Positions 9,410-20,900 are shown, counted from the first letter of the stretch. The stretch: 64,000 bases of DNA from Ignavibacteriaceae bacterium (GCA_013359345.1 JABWCA010000001.1:1-64000), one strand, 5' to 3'. The notes: generated by a model from the letters alone, not told the origin. Numbers and translations are program-made.

Positions 9410-10123
9410 TTATAAGGTCTCATCCGCAAGCATCAGTATCTTTCTTCCGAGTCCTCCGGCATAGCCGGTAAGATCACCCGAAACGCCCACCACCCTGTGG
9501 CAGGGTATAAGAAAACTGACGGGGTTGGCACCTGTAATTGCTCCTGCAGCACGTGAGTACCCTTTCGAAAAACCGGCGGCTTCGGCAAGAACCGAATATG
9601 ACGCAAGCCTTCCCGCGGGTATTCTGGCAATTGTTTCCCATATTTTAACATGGTTTTCATCACCAAGCAGCAGAACCTTGATTCCGCCGAAATCACGCGC
9701 AAATATTTTTTTGAATTCTTTCTTAAGAGAATTGTCTTTCCGGAGGCTGAACGGCGGTTTTTTACCATCCTCCCCCCTGAAGTCATCTTCATCAACAGCA
9801 GTGAAATAAACGGCAGAGAGGTAATCTTCTTCATAAAATACAGTGCAGATGCCGTATTGTGACTCTCCCGTGTAATATCTGAGCTCGGCTGATTCTATCA
9901 CATCATCTGTTTCGATATGAAACGGCGGATCCGTTTTTCTGAGCGCGGCGGCATCGGTGATTAGTCTCTCTTTCAGGAAATACCTGTCAAGAACTCTTTG
10001 AATTCTTGAGGCTTCATTCCCGAAATTATCTGCTATGAACTTTTCTGCTTCTGTAAGTATTAATTTGTTATCTTTGCCGGAATCAAATATATCGCTGAAC
10101 CGGCGGATTTTATCTTCATTCAT
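9410..10123 (-). CDS. Methylated-DNA--protein-cysteine methyltransferase
   Basis: Suicide repair enzyme that moves alkyl groups from O6-alkylguanine to its own cysteine. The acceptor Cys is in SFLIPCHRVVG near residue 206, and the helix-turn-helix recognition helix lies just before it (YSRAAGAITGANP). At 237 residues it is longer than a minimal Ogt. The first 75 residues look like a separate helical segment, and the middle carries the poorly conserved N-terminal Ogt half. No AraC-type Ada domain is visible. It is transcribed divergently from the frameshifted gene at 10143, with only 19 bases between starts. Confidence 0.92.
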   Translation of the reverse strand: MNEDKIRRFSDIFDSGKDNKLILTEAEKFIADNFGNEASRIQRVLDRYFLKERLITDAAALRKTDPPFHIETDDVIESAELRYYTGESQYGICTVFYEEDYLSAVYFTAVDEDDFRGEDGKKPPFSLRKDNSLKKEFKKIFARDFGGIKVLLLGDENHVKIWETIARIPAGRLASYSVLAEAAGFSKGYSRAAGAITGANPVSFLIPCHRVVGVSGDLTGYAGGLGRKILMLADETL

Positions 10124-10142
10124 CGGAGTGTTTCAAAGTTTT

Positions 10143-10986
10143 ATGTCTGTACCGAAAAATTACAATTTAATCACGGGATTAACAATTATTCTTGCCCTCT
10201 TTTTTTCGGTGAGTGCCGCAGCTCAGACATTCAAAACCTGGAACATTACAAAGCTGCCAGGGTTTACGGCCGGTGAATATGTTCAGACTGCATATCTGAC
10301 CGCCCCCCCGCATCTTTAACGCATCATCATCCGACGGAATCATTTTTCATCTCCACGGTGATCATGAGACGGTTAAAAACCAGTTCACCGGCTCGGGATT
10401 CAACGGTATACTCGTTTCTCTCGATCTCGGTGTGCTGAGCGGCAGTTATGAACGGAGGTATTTCTCTGATAAAAATAAATTCACCGGACTCCTGGATGTG
10501 ACTTACCGCTTTATCAAAGATTCCCTGAAAACAGACCTCCCCGCCTCATTTCCCGTTTACCTTACGGCGTTCAGCGCGGGTTATGCAGGTGTGAGGGCAA
10601 TACTTAAAAATCATTACGGGAGGATAGCGGGCATCGGGCTGGCCGACGGGCTCTATGCAGATTTTGATGCGGATTCACTGAAAAAGCAGATGCCCGATTT
10701 TAAGAAAATGGCAAAACAGGCCGCAGCATCTGAAAAGAAGTTCATCCTCACTCACTCTTCACTCACGGTGAAAGAGTATATGACTGCTGCTGCAGCAGCT
10801 GATCTTATCCTGGAAGAGCTCGGGGTAAAAAGGGAAAAGAAAGGTTATGATGACGGAACCGGATTTCTTGAAACTTCGGCAGAGAAAGGGAAACTGCTTA
10901 TAAAAGGCTATTCATATAAAACCCCCGCAGATCACTGGTCGCATCTCAGCCACATCGGCAGAATTTTCAGATTTCTGAAGCAGTAA
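10143..10986 (+). pseudogene. Exported alpha/beta-hydrolase-like protein, frameshifted at a C7 run
   Basis: Two open frames make up one gene. The first (from ATG 10143) encodes a signal peptide, ITGLTIILALFFSVSAAAQ, and stops at 10319. The downstream frame is open from just after the TGA at 10297-10299 through 10986 and continues sensibly: RIFNASSSDGIIFHLHGDHE, then LTAFSAGYAGV, which looks like a serine-hydrolase nucleophile elbow, and a late DHWSHL. The frame changes at seven consecutive C residues (10303-10309). Removing one C joins the halves into about 280 residues. It is either a true pseudogene, a phase-variable tract or a sequencing error. The hydrolase call is tentative. Confidence 0.6.
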
Positions 10987-11102
10987 AATGGCATGGTTTT
11001 TGTAAAAGTATGTCAGTATTTATTAAATTAAATTAATCAGGGCATTTTTTGCATCAAAATGAGAATTATCTCATAAAGATGTCATATAATGGAGCAAAAT
11101 CA

Positions 11103-14100
11103 ATGAAGATTACTCATGCAGTACTCTTTTTAATAATCTTATTTTCGTGCCACACAGTCACAACGGCACAGACCACAAATTATCTCACGCTCGGCACATG
11201 GAACTCAGAAGGTGTGCCAAATTATCTTCAGCAGAACGACATTGTATCGCAGGATTTTCTGAACTGGATACGCGCAAGCGTAAAAGACGGCCAGAACGTT
11301 CCGAGAACTCACCCTGAATGGCTGAGCGATACCGTGGTGACAAACCTTTATGTAATTCAGAACTGCGATGTGTTCGTTACCTTTATTGATGAAGGTGCCG
11401 GTTACCGCAATACACTCGGTTTTTATACCTACAATGTCAATAACCCCCCGCAGACAATAGCTGATATTCAGAACACCATGACTATAATTTTCCCGAATTC
11501 CTCAAAGGTTAACAGCGGTGGGGGAATGAGAGCGGGAATGAAAGTGAAAATCGGGACATTCACACCCGGCACAGTCATTGGCTGGTTTATCATTGCCGAC
11601 GGCTTCAGAAGTTCAAATGTGACTAACGGCAACTGGAGGCTTTTCTCCAATCCAAATCTGAATCCTCAGACAAACACTGCACTCAAACAGCAGAATCTCC
11701 AGCTTAAGGATCCCAACAGCGGAAGAGTGGTGCTCACTTTTGAAGATATAAGAAGAGATTACGGCGGATGCGATAACGATTTTGAAGATGTTGTGTTTTA
11801 TGTCTCGGCTAATCCCGTATCAGCCATTAATTATCAGAATATCCCGGAACTGATTAACCCTAACCCGGTGCCAAAGGCTGATCTTCAGCTTCAGAAGTCG
11901 GTTGATGACAATACCCCTGATGATAATCAGATAGTTAATTACACCCTCACCCTAAGAAATAACGGACCGGATGCTGCAACACAGATAAAGATTAAAGATG
12001 TGCTCCCGGCAGGACTGATTTATCAGAACCATACAGCGGGTTCAGGATCTTATGACACAGCAACGGGATTCTGGGATGTTCCATTCCTCCTCAATCAGGG
12101 GGTTACCACTCTGAGCATATCTGCAAAAGTCAGTATAGCATCAATATCGCAGTCTGCATTTGACCTCAGTTTCGCAAAAGATTTTAACGTCTTCACATTC
12201 GGCGATATGTACCAGCCATCTGCTGATGCCGAAGGGCGCGTTGCTGTTGGCCGCGATGCATTTTTTGCCAACTACAGCGTCGGGAATATGCTTAATTACC
12301 CGGCCGGAGCAGAAGATGTTCTTATTGTGGGGCGCAATCTGATCTACCTGAGCGGAAGCGTGTATAACGGGAATGTTGTTTATAAAGACAGCACAAATCT
12401 CCCCATAAATCAGGTGAGCATTGAAAACGGAACCCTGAGAAAAGACAGCCTGATAAATTTTGAGGCTGCTGAAAGTTATTTCCGTTCGCTTTCACTCTCA
12501 CTGGCTCAGTATACTCCCAACGGCACTGTTACAATTCAGAACAGCGGACTTGTGCTGAACGGCAGCCATCCGTTCCTCAATGTGTTTAATGTAAAAGGCA
12601 ACCAGCTTTCACAATCAACAAGCTTCACGCTTAATGTTCCCAACGGATCTGTTGCCCTCGTGAATATCGATTCAGCTTCAGTTAAATGGAGCGGCGGACT
12701 CGTGGTAAACGGAACTGCCACAACCAATGTGCTTTACAATGTATGGCAGGCCGAAGGTCTTAAAATCACTGAGATTGATCTCAGGGGAACACTCCTTGCT
12801 CCGCGTGCAACTCTTGATTTTCCCGGTGGAGTGATCAACGGTCAGGTGATTGTAAAATCAATTTACGGCCCCGGCCAGTTTAATTCGGGTGAGCATAACG
12901 CCACATATTTCAAAGGTAAAATTCCGGTCAGAGAAACACTCCTTAACTCGGCCGAAGTAATTTCTCTTAAGGAGCAGGATCCGGATTCCATAAATAATTT
13001 TGCTCAGGTGACCGTTTCTCTCACAGGTTACGGCGATCCCGGTCAGACAGGCAACGTAAACTGGCAGCAGGCTCAGGGTGGTCAGCCGGCAGGTGATATG
13101 ATCTGGGTGATGAAATACGGACCCGATAATAATCTCTATGCGGGAACCTGGGGCGGCAAAGTGCTGAGATCAACCAATAACGGAACCGACTGGACCCATA
13201 TTAATTCTTCAATGCTTGTGGGTTATCTCTGGGATCTGGAGTTTGAGAGCGCATCAGTTATATATGCTGCCACTGAGCGCGGTGTTTACAAAACCACCGA
13301 CGGAGGCGCAAACTGGGCAGTCACTGCTCTTGAAAATGTTGACGTAAGAACAATACTCAGAAGGGGCGGCACCCTTTATGCAGGAGCATGGGGAACCGGA
13401 GTTTACCGTTCAGCAAACGGCGGAGCTTCATGGACCGCATTCAATGCCGGACTCACTTCTCAGGTTGTTAATGCCATCCGCGCTGACGGCAACGGGAATC
13501 TCTTTGCCGGCACATTCGGAGGCGGGGTATTCAAACTTCCTTCAGGAACCTCTTCATGGGTGAAGCTCAATACCGGATGGGATTTTATATGGTCGCTTGG
13601 CATTGATCAGAACAACAGAATCTATGCCGGAACTTACGGCAACGGCATGTACAGAAGTATTGACGGCGGAAACACATGGTTTATGATCAACAGAAATCTG
13701 CCTGCAACTCATATTTATGGCATTACGATCGACCCCTCTAATAATGTATTTATAACAGGCTGGGCAAGCGGCGTATATTCTCTCACTCCCGCAGCAGCAA
13801 AAGGCGGTGAAAACACAGACGAGTGGGGTTACACGGGACTCGGCGGGCTTGAAGTATCTTCAGTTATTTTCAGCCCGGTAACAGGCAGCCTTATTGCAGG
13901 AACCTCATCAGGTGCGGTTTACACAAACAATAATCCGCTGCTCGGAATTAAAGACGGCAGCAAACTCAATCCTTTTGAGTTCAGCCTGCTGCAGAATTAT
14001 CCTAATCCGTTCAATCCCGCAACAAGGATCAGTTTTGTGCTTCCTGAAACCGGAACAGTAAAACTGAATGTTTATAATATTCTGGGTCAGTTAGTAAAAG

Positions 14101-14237
14101 AATTGTATAACGGAGTGCTTGAGGCGGGTGAACACACCCTTAACTTTGATGCATCGGGGATGCCATCAGGCACTTACATCTATCAGATTGAAGCCGGTAA
14201 CTATATCTCAGCCAGGAAAATGGTTCTGCTCAAATAG
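11103..14237 (+). CDS. T9SS-secreted multidomain protein (DUF4114, DUF11, choice-of-anchor A, BNR repeats)
   Basis: Large secreted protein. I start it at ATG 11103 (MKITHAVLFLIILFSC signal peptide), with GGAG nine bases upstream, rather than at the upstream in-frame ATGs. Domains in order: a DUF4114-like module (FVTFIDEGAGYRNTLGFYTY, about residues 80-240); a DUF11-like adhesion module (LQKSVDDNTPDDNQIVNYTL, about 260-340); a choice-of-anchor A module (FNVFTFGDMYQPSADAEGR, about 355-600); several BNR/YCF48-like propeller blades containing NNGTDW, TDGGANW and IDGGNTW (about 650-950); and a C-terminal type IX sorting domain with LLQNYPNPFNPATR ending in ARKMVLLK. It is probably exported by T9SS and anchored on or released from the cell surface. 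Ligand unknown. Confidence 0.9.
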   Translation: MKITHAVLFLIILFSCHTVTTAQTTNYLTLGTWNSEGVPNYLQQNDIVSQDFLNWIRASVKDGQNVPRTHPEWLSDTVVTNLYVIQNCDVFVTFIDEGAGYRNTLGFYTYNVNNPPQTIADIQNTMTIIFPNSSKVNSGGGMRAGMKVKIGTFTPGTVIGWFIIADGFRSSNVTNGNWRLFSNPNLNPQTNTALKQQNLQLKDPNSGRVVLTFEDIRRDYGGCDNDFEDVVFYVSANPVSAINYQNIPELINPNPVPKADLQLQKSVDDNTPDDNQIVNYTLTLRNNGPDAATQIKIKDVLPAGLIYQNHTAGSGSYDTATGFWDVPFLLNQGVTTLSISAKVSIASISQSAFDLSFAKDFNVFTFGDMYQPSADAEGRVAVGRDAFFANYSVGNMLNYPAGAEDVLIVGRNLIYLSGSVYNGNVVYKDSTNLPINQVSIENGTLRKDSLINFEAAESYFRSLSLSLAQYTPNGTVTIQNSGLVLNGSHPFLNVFNVKGNQLSQSTSFTLNVPNGSVALVNIDSASVKWSGGLVVNGTATTNVLYNVWQAEGLKITEIDLRGTLLAPRATLDFPGGVINGQVIVKSIYGPGQFNSGEHNATYFKGKIPVRETLLNSAEVISLKEQDPDSINNFAQVTVSLTGYGDPGQTGNVNWQQAQGGQPAGDMIWVMKYGPDNNLYAGTWGGKVLRSTNNGTDWTHINSSMLVGYLWDLEFESASVIYAATERGVYKTTDGGANWAVTALENVDVRTILRRGGTLYAGAWGTGVYRSANGGASWTAFNAGLTSQVVNAIRADGNGNLFAGTFGGGVFKLPSGTSSWVKLNTGWDFIWSLGIDQNNRIYAGTYGNGMYRSIDGGNTWFMINRNLPATHIYGITIDPSNNVFITGWASGVYSLTPAAAKGGENTDEWGYTGLGGLEVSSVIFSPVTGSLIAGTSSGAVYTNNNPLLGIKDGSKLNPFEFSLLQNYPNPFNPATRISFVLPETGTVKLNVYNILGQLVKELYNGVLEAGEHTLNFDASGMPSGTYIYQIEAGNYISARKMVLLK

Positions 14238-14258
14238 AGCCGGTTATATCTCCATAAA

Positions 14259-14288
14259 AGGCGGGCGTGCCATAACCCTCCTTTTTTT
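14259..14288 (+). terminator. Terminator after the T9SS protein gene
   Basis: Imperfect 7-bp stem (14259-14265 with 14276-14282, one mismatch) followed by a T7 run to 14288, 22 bases past the stop at 14237. The convergent gene ends at 14287, so the element sits at the junction. Confidence 0.55.
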
Positions 14289-14511
14289 ATTTCCTGAAAA
14301 GGTACAAAATCAGACTGATCAGAAGGCTGAGAGCAATTGAAGTGACTATCGGGAAATATATCGTGAAGTTTTCCCTCCTGATCAGAATATCGCCCGGCAG
14401 TTTCCCAATAAACGGGATTTTATTCCAAAACAGAATTATGAGCCCGGCCGCTGTCATAATCACTCCCCCTGTAATCAGCAATTTCCCAATGCCTGAGAAC
14501 TCCTGCATCAT
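14287..14511 (-). CDS. DUF2905 small membrane protein
   Basis: A 74-residue protein with two transmembrane helices (roughly residues 9-29 and 50-71). The connecting loop IPFIGKLPGDILIRRENFT is the hallmark of DUF2905. Its function is not known. Its start lies 2 bases past the yyaL-like stop (14514), so the two genes are co-transcribed. Confidence 0.85.
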   Translation of the reverse strand: MMQEFSGIGKLLITGGVIMTAAGLIILFWNKIPFIGKLPGDILIRRENFTIYFPIVTSIALSLLISLILYLFRK

Positions 14512-14513
14512 TC

Positions 14514-16592
14514 CTATCCCGAAAAATTCAGTTTATGAAGGCTGCTGAATATGGCATCTTTTTCAGTAAGGGGTAGTTCACAAACATGGTCACGGCAGAT
14601 ATAGACGGTTGTTTTTCCTCCGGATGCGGTGTAATTTTTAAGCATTTCAAATCTCCGGGCGGCTTCAGAATTTTTATTCAGGATCACGGCTGTAACATCA
14701 GGCATGTAGTGAGAATCGATCGCCGATTTAATCTCTGACTCCATTCCGTCATCTCCCGCGGCTATAACCACCTCGGTTGTGTTTCTGAGATAAAGATCAA
14801 GCGCGAGCATAAAAAATGAGTGCGCAAAGGGTATTTCAGAGATCCTGCCATGAAAGAACTTAAGCGTTGATTCTGCAGCCTCAAAGTAACGGGTTTCCCC
14901 GGTTATGAGCCACAGCTTCATTAGTGACCATGCGGCAACAGAATTTCCTGAGGGCGTTGCCCCGTCATAAACTTCCTTCTGTCTTACAATCACGTCGGTG
15001 TTTTCTTCAGGCGATGTATAAAATCCGCCCGACTCACTGTCATAAAACCTGCTGATCATCTGATCTGCGAGGCTTGCAGCGTATAAAAGATACTTCTCAT
15101 CACCTCCGGCATAGAATAGCTCAAGTGCGGCAAAATTCATAAATGCATAATCCTCAAGCATTCCGGTTATTCCGGCCGATCCGTCCTTGTATCTGTGAAA
15201 AAGCTTTCCGCTTTTATCCGTCATTTCTGCTGAAATGAATTCAAACGCTTTAACTGCAGCCTCAAGATAACGCGGTTCACTGAAAACCCCTGATGCCCTG
15301 GCAAACGCCGCAATAATCAGGGCATTCCAGTCAGTGAGAATCTTTTCATCTCTGTGAGGCCTTATTCTCCCTTTCCTGACTTCTCTGAGTTTCACAAGCG
15401 ATTCACTCAGATCTGAAGCCTGCCCGAATGCAAGGGCTATCAGGAAGTCATCATCTGTAATGTGGGGAATGTTCTCACCTGTGAACGATCCTTTCACGGG
15501 GTCATAAAAATTACCGTTTTCTTTTATGTTAAATACAGGAATGAACACGGCAGCATCCTCCCCCAGAAGCTCTTCGATCTCCTTTTTATGCCAGAGATAA
15601 AATTTGCCTTCCTCACCTTCGCTGTCTGCATCCTCTGCAGAAAAATAAACCCCCTCGGGTGAAAGCATATCGGTCTGAAGATAGTCAAATATCTCATCCA
15701 CAGTATTTTTGAAAATCGTGTTCCCGGTGGCCTGATAAGCATCAGAATAAGCCAGAATCAGCATTGCCTGATCATAAAGCATCTTCTCAAAGTGGGGCAG
15801 CAGCCATTTTTCATCGGTTGAGTATCTGTGAAACCCGTAACCGGCATGATCATACATTCCCCCTTTTCTCATTTCAGTGAGTGTTATCACAGCCATATCC
15901 AGCGCTTGCCTGCTTCGGGTGCGGCGGTACTGAAGCAGAAGAAACATCAGATTGTGGGGCGAAGGAAATTTTGGCTGCTTTCCGAATCCGCCGTATTCAG
16001 GATCAAATCTTTTGGCAAACTGATCAAGGGCAAGGTCAAAGAGTGCAGGCAGCAGTTCGCCTTTTGATTCAGGCATTGTTTCATCACGGAGTGCAGCCGT
16101 TATCTGACCCGCAGAATTTTCAATTTCATCTCTTTTTGATTCCCAGAGAGTTTTTATGCGGGGTACAAGATCAATCATCCCCATTCTGTTGTACTTGCCG
16201 TATTTAGGGAAATATGTGCCGGCAAAAAACGGTTTTTTATCGGGTGTGAGCATTACTGTAAGCGGCCACCCTCCCGAGCCCGAAAGCATCTGGCAGACTG
16301 CCATGTAAATTGCATCTATATCAGGGCGCTCCTCACGGTCAAGTTTGATTGATACAAATGTGTCATTGAGCAGGCGTGCCACTTCCTCATCCTCAAAAGA
16401 TTCCTTTTCCATGACATGACACCAGTGGCAGGTTGAATACCCGATAGAAAGGAAAACCGGCTTATCTTCAGCCCGGGCTTTTTCAAATGCCTCTTCGCCC
16501 CACGGGTACCAGTCAACCGGGTTCATGGCGTGCTGAAGCAGATAAGGGCTTTTTTCGTTGATGAGTCTGTTAGGGGTTCTTCCTGTGAGCAT
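14514..16592 (-). CDS. Thioredoxin-domain protein, YyaL/DUF255 family
   Basis: 692-residue member of the family typified by bacterial YyaL and mammalian SPATA20. The N-terminal thioredoxin-like DUF255 domain starts [19 protein letters not shown] and carries the redox-type motif STCHWCHVM near residue 55. The rest is an alpha/alpha toroid similar to N-acylglucosamine 2-epimerases and cellobiose epimerases ([26 protein letters not shown]). No catalytic reaction is established for the family. It forms a two-gene unit with the DUF2905 gene. Confidence 0.93.
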   Translation of the reverse strand: MLTGRTPNRLINEKSPYLLQHAMNPVDWYPWGEEAFEKARAEDKPVFLSIGYSTCHWCHVMEKESFEDEEVARLLNDTFVSIKLDREERPDIDAIYMAVCQMLSGSGGWPLTVMLTPDKKPFFAGTYFPKYGKYNRMGMIDLVPRIKTLWESKRDEIENSAGQITAALRDETMPESKGELLPALFDLALDQFAKRFDPEYGGFGKQPKFPSPHNLMFLLLQYRRTRSRQALDMAVITLTEMRKGGMYDHAGYGFHRYSTDEKWLLPHFEKMLYDQAMLILAYSDAYQATGNTIFKNTVDEIFDYLQTDMLSPEGVYFSAEDADSEGEEGKFYLWHKKEIEELLGEDAAVFIPVFNIKENGNFYDPVKGSFTGENIPHITDDDFLIALAFGQASDLSESLVKLREVRKGRIRPHRDEKILTDWNALIIAAFARASGVFSEPRYLEAAVKAFEFISAEMTDKSGKLFHRYKDGSAGITGMLEDYAFMNFAALELFYAGGDEKYLLYAASLADQMISRFYDSESGGFYTSPEENTDVIVRQKEVYDGATPSGNSVAAWSLMKLWLITGETRYFEAAESTLKFFHGRISEIPFAHSFFMLALDLYLRNTTEVVIAAGDDGMESEIKSAIDSHYMPDVTAVILNKNSEAARRFEMLKNYTASGGKTTVYICRDHVCELPLTEKDAIFSSLHKLNFSG

Positions 16593-16704
16593 AAATTCTC
16601 TGTAATTAGTATTAATGATATTTTAACAGGCAACAGGGCAGTAAAAGTTTACAAGCCCGCTTAAAGAAATGCGGAGTATCCGGAATTAGCAGATTAATAC
16701 GGGT

Positions 16705-17982
16705 TTACATTACTTTTCTGATCAGGATCATGGCAAAAAGCAGTATGCCAAGCAGGCCGAAAAACGCAATGAATATGATGATCTTGTTTGTTCCGGTCTG
16801 TCCGGTCTCTGATCCTGAAGACTCTCCGGGCTGATCACCCGAATCAAATCTATATATTTTCCCGTTATACCCCAGAATGTAAAGCCGGTTTTGAGAGTCG
16901 GTGCCAAACGAGGGGATAAAATCAGGCGCTTCACTTATCAGCAGTTTGTTTGATGCTTTTTTACCGTTTTCAACCCTGAGAGCCCAGATCTTTTTTGCAA
17001 CGTAATCACCATAGATGTAATGCCCGTATAGTTCGGGGAAATCTGATCCCCTGTATACAAAGCCTCCGGTTACCGAAAATCCCCCTTGCTCATCATGGCC
17101 ATACTCATGAACCGGCAGTATCAGGCCTGTGGTATCACACCCCTCAGAGGGGTTATAACAATGGAAACCTTCCATTATTCTCCAGCCGTAGTTACCGCCT
17201 GAGGTGATGATATTAATCTCCTCATACTTGTTCTGCCCGACATCAGCAGCCCAGAGGTTCCCCGTAATCCGGTCAAAACTGAATCTCCAGGGGTTTCTGA
17301 GTCCGTATGCAAATATCTCCTCTCTGTAACCGCTTTTATTTCCGGCAAAAGGGTTATCTGACGGGATACCGTAATTTTTCCCGCCCGAAGGTTTATCAAT
17401 ATCAATCCTGAGTATTTTGCCAAGCAGGTTTGTGAGGTTCTGAGCGTTATTCTGCGGATCGCCTCCCGAACCGCCGTCGCCTGTTGCAATATAAAGATAA
17501 CCATCCTGCCCGAACGAGACCTGGCCACCGTTATGGTTGCTGTAAGGCTGGCTGAACTCAAGCAGCACGGTTTCACTTTCTGCAACTGCACCGGGAGCTA
17601 TATTTTTACCCGCCCTGAAACGTGAGATCACGGTTCTTTTCGGGTTATCTGCCACATAATTGACATAAAAAAAGCCGTTTTCACTGAACCGGGGGTGGAA
17701 TGCAAGTCCTAAAAGCCCCTGCTCGCCGGAGAATATTATTTTCTCACTGATATCAAGTATCAGTTCACTTTTCTCAGCTGATTCATTGCCCGAAAACCTG
17801 TATATCTCGCCCGACTGCTGAACCACATAAATCATCTGTGATGAATCATAAGGCATCTGCAGATCCACCAGATTCTTAAATTCAAGCTTCGGGAAAGCAT
17901 CTTTCAGTCTGTACTGAGCATTCACAGCAGTGAAACCTGCAGCCAGAAAGAGCACGAACAGAATTTTAACGGGCAGCTTCAT
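16705..17982 (-). CDS. PQQ-dependent sugar dehydrogenase-like protein (GSDH family)
   Basis: 425-residue exported beta-propeller of the glucose/sorbosone dehydrogenase family. An N-terminal signal peptide (KILFVLFLAAGFTAVNAQ) leads into the propeller, with GLLGLAFHPRF near residue 95, SNHNGGQVSFGQDGYLYIATGDG near 155-175 (quoted in part: the NHNGG and TGDGG motifs), and GLRNPWRFSFD near 235. The C-terminus has a Ser/Gly/Thr linker and one transmembrane helix (IIIFIAFFGLLGILLFAMILI), so the propeller is probably tethered facing the periplasm. The start lies 2 bases from the stop of the large amylase-like gene, so they are co-transcribed. Sugar oxidation is a family-based guess. Confidence 0.88.
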   Translation of the reverse strand: MKLPVKILFVLFLAAGFTAVNAQYRLKDAFPKLEFKNLVDLQMPYDSSQMIYVVQQSGEIYRFSGNESAEKSELILDISEKIIFSGEQGLLGLAFHPRFSENGFFYVNYVADNPKRTVISRFRAGKNIAPGAVAESETVLLEFSQPYSNHNGGQVSFGQDGYLYIATGDGGSGGDPQNNAQNLTNLLGKILRIDIDKPSGGKNYGIPSDNPFAGNKSGYREEIFAYGLRNPWRFSFDRITGNLWAADVGQNKYEEINIITSGGNYGWRIMEGFHCYNPSEGCDTTGLILPVHEYGHDEQGGFSVTGGFVYRGSDFPELYGHYIYGDYVAKKIWALRVENGKKASNKLLISEAPDFIPSFGTDSQNRLYILGYNGKIYRFDSGDQPGESSGSETGQTGTNKIIIFIAFFGLLGILLFAMILIRKVM

Positions 17983-17983
17983 C

Positions 17984-20900
17984 CTATTTTTTACCTTTTG
18001 CTTTTGCAGCGGTTTTTTCAGCAGTCTTTTTCCCGGTTTTTTTTGCAGCCGATTTCTTTTTCACAGCCGGCTTTTCAGAAGCGGTTTTTTCTTTTTTGAC
18101 CGGTTTCTTTGCTTTTACCGCTTCAGCATTTTCTTTATTATTCTTCTTTGCAGACATTCCGGCTTTAACCTTTCCCGCAGTTTTAACACCTGCTTTTTTA
18201 ACCGCCGTTTTCTTACCTTTTTTTGCAGGTTTCTCAGCGGGTGCGGGAGCAGTGGTTTTTGCATTCTCTTCAAGAATCAGGGTTATAAATTCATCAAGTC
18301 TGAATCCGCTTTTTTCTGCGAGTTTGTAGAGAATCTGCACGTATTCTTTCATTCCGTCAAACCCGGCTCTGAAATAGTCTGATCTGATCACCGAATCAAA
18401 CTGCGCCTCGGTTAATGGAACCGGTACCGCCCTGGCAAGTGATCTTTCAGAAAGCGATACAAGGTTCAGGGTGTAAACCCAGTCAATAAGCAGCTCAATT
18501 CTTTCCTTGCTGAAATATGCAACACTCTGATAAAGGTTATAGTTAATGAACTCTTTCACTCTGGGGTGATTGAGCAGCATGGCAGTGGGCGGTTTCAATG
18601 CCTCACCTGTTTTAACATCGGTGGTCAGAAGAGAGTCTGTATAGAACCTGCTTCTTCTCTTAAAGAGGCTCTCTCCCGATTCAAGAATTGAGAGCAGATC
18701 AAATTCTGTTTTAACGCTGTTATAATCATCACTGAGCCTCAGAATTGCAATCCAGGCCGGCTGTTCAAGCAGAAATTCCTCATAAACATTGCCGGTGTAT
18801 GAGCCGTTCATTGCGTATGAGAATATCTCTTTGAGAGTGAAATAGATTGCCAGCACGTTTTTATAAAGCTCTCCCTTTCCGGGATCATAAGCCACAACGT
18901 GAAGCTTGTTCTTTTCTGAGTTGATAACCGCCCTGTTCAGAGCTCTCAGCAGACCGAATTTTGCCTTCAGGTTCTCAACGAGTTCTTTCCTGTCAATTTT
19001 AATCTTTTTATACTCTTCAATTTCTGATATGGTTGAACCGAGCTTTGCGAGAAAATCGGGTGAGAGTATAAACCTGGGGTCCTGTTTTTCCTCAAGTCCC
19101 GTGTTCTGCCTGATTTCGGTGATAAACCTCTTTGAAAGCAGCTCTGCCACTGAGTTGTGCAGAGGTTCAAGCAGGAGCTGCCTGAGGCGAAGCTCAACCG
19201 AGGGAACCCCGTTATCACCGATTATCTTATAAAGCTTCTGGTATTCACCGTTAACATCGTAAATTTCGGCAAACTCCATGTAAACTTTGTAATCATAACC
19301 TTTAAGAGTTACGCTCAGCCCTGAATCTGCAAGAAGCTGACCCGGTCTCAGATACTCAAGCCCGGATATCGCATCCCTGAATTTATAGAAATAGTGAGGC
19401 TGCCGCTTGAATCTCAGGCTCTGGGCAAGCGATTTGATTTCAAGCTCAGATGCTGATACAGGCTTCTCTTCTTCAAATGCTTTCTCCCAGTCGATATCCT
19501 GCTGTTCCGTTTTGGCATATCTGCTTTTGATTCTCTTGGGGGAGCTGAATTTAATGTAACCTGTGGTCTTGTAGTAAGAGTTATTGTAGAATACCACAGC
19601 TTTTTCGTCTCCTTCAAAGTTAGAAAACGCAAAAACATTGTGATCAATATGTCTTTCGGGTGTTATCAGGTCATAAAGCTCAAAATTCTCTGCCTCCGAA
19701 AAGATGTATCTCTTTTTGAGCAGAGGGAAAATCTCTCTCTCATGGCGCTCAATGAGGTAACCATCGGGGGTTTCATTGTAGTAGGCGCGCTTGTATTCCA
19801 TCCCGTATTTTTCAGTAAAGCCTTCCACCTGACCGTGAGCAAACATGGGGAGTCCCGGCAGAGTTATCATCATAAGGCAGACACCAAAATACTTATCACC
19901 CTTGCCAAACTGGTTTATTGCCGTTTCCTCATCGGGATTCGACATAAAATTGACATACCGCTTGAGTATCTCGGGATCAAATTCTATCGTGTTTTTAATA
20001 ACCTTTTTATACTTTTCATTCTCCTCCTTCATAAACATATGCATAAAAGCGGAGTTGTAAACGCGGTGCATACCCAGAGTTCTTACAAAGTAACCTTCCA
20101 TGAGCCAGAACGCTTCGGCAAGCAGCAAGGTGTTGGGCAGCTCCTCATTGATTCGGTCAACCACCTCACGCCAGAACTCCTTGGGCAGTAAGCGGTGAAA
20201 CATCTCTTTGGGCATCGCAAAATCTGCTCTTGAGGGCACTCCCCCTGCCATGCCCGGCTGAGGGAACCAGAGCCTCTGAATATGTTTTTTTGCGAGAACC
20301 ATTGCCGCATCAAATCTGATGATCTGAAATTTCCTTGCGACATTCATGATCACCTGAATAACCTCTTCCCTCACAACGGGATCAAGGTAATTGAGCTGTG
20401 CAGTATCGTTCCAGGGCATATTAGTGCCGTCATTGCCGTGATACATGTAACGCACAGTACCTGTTCTTTTATCGATATGCTGAAAAACAACCGCGGCATC
20501 CTGCCTGGTGTAATATTTATCTTCAAGCCTTATTTCAACAGATTTATCTTCCGAAAGATCAGGCCCTGTGAATGAATAGCTTGGGTAGGGAGGTTCGGGA
20601 GCGCTTATAAAATATTCCGGATGGTCAACTATCCATCTTGAGTAAATGCCTGTGTGGTTAGGCACCATATCGCTTGCGAGCCTTATGCCCCTGAGCGCGC
20701 ATCTGTGCCTGAGATTATGATAGGCATGATCACCCCCGATTTCCTGAGCAATATCATAGTCATAAAGAGAATAGGCAGATGATGCAGCATCCGGATTTCC
20801 GCAGAACTGCTTGATCACTCTTGAAGCCTTGCTTCTTTCCCAGATGCCTATAAGCCAGAGGGAATTTATATTTCTTGCAGCAAGCCTGTCAAGTTCCTCA

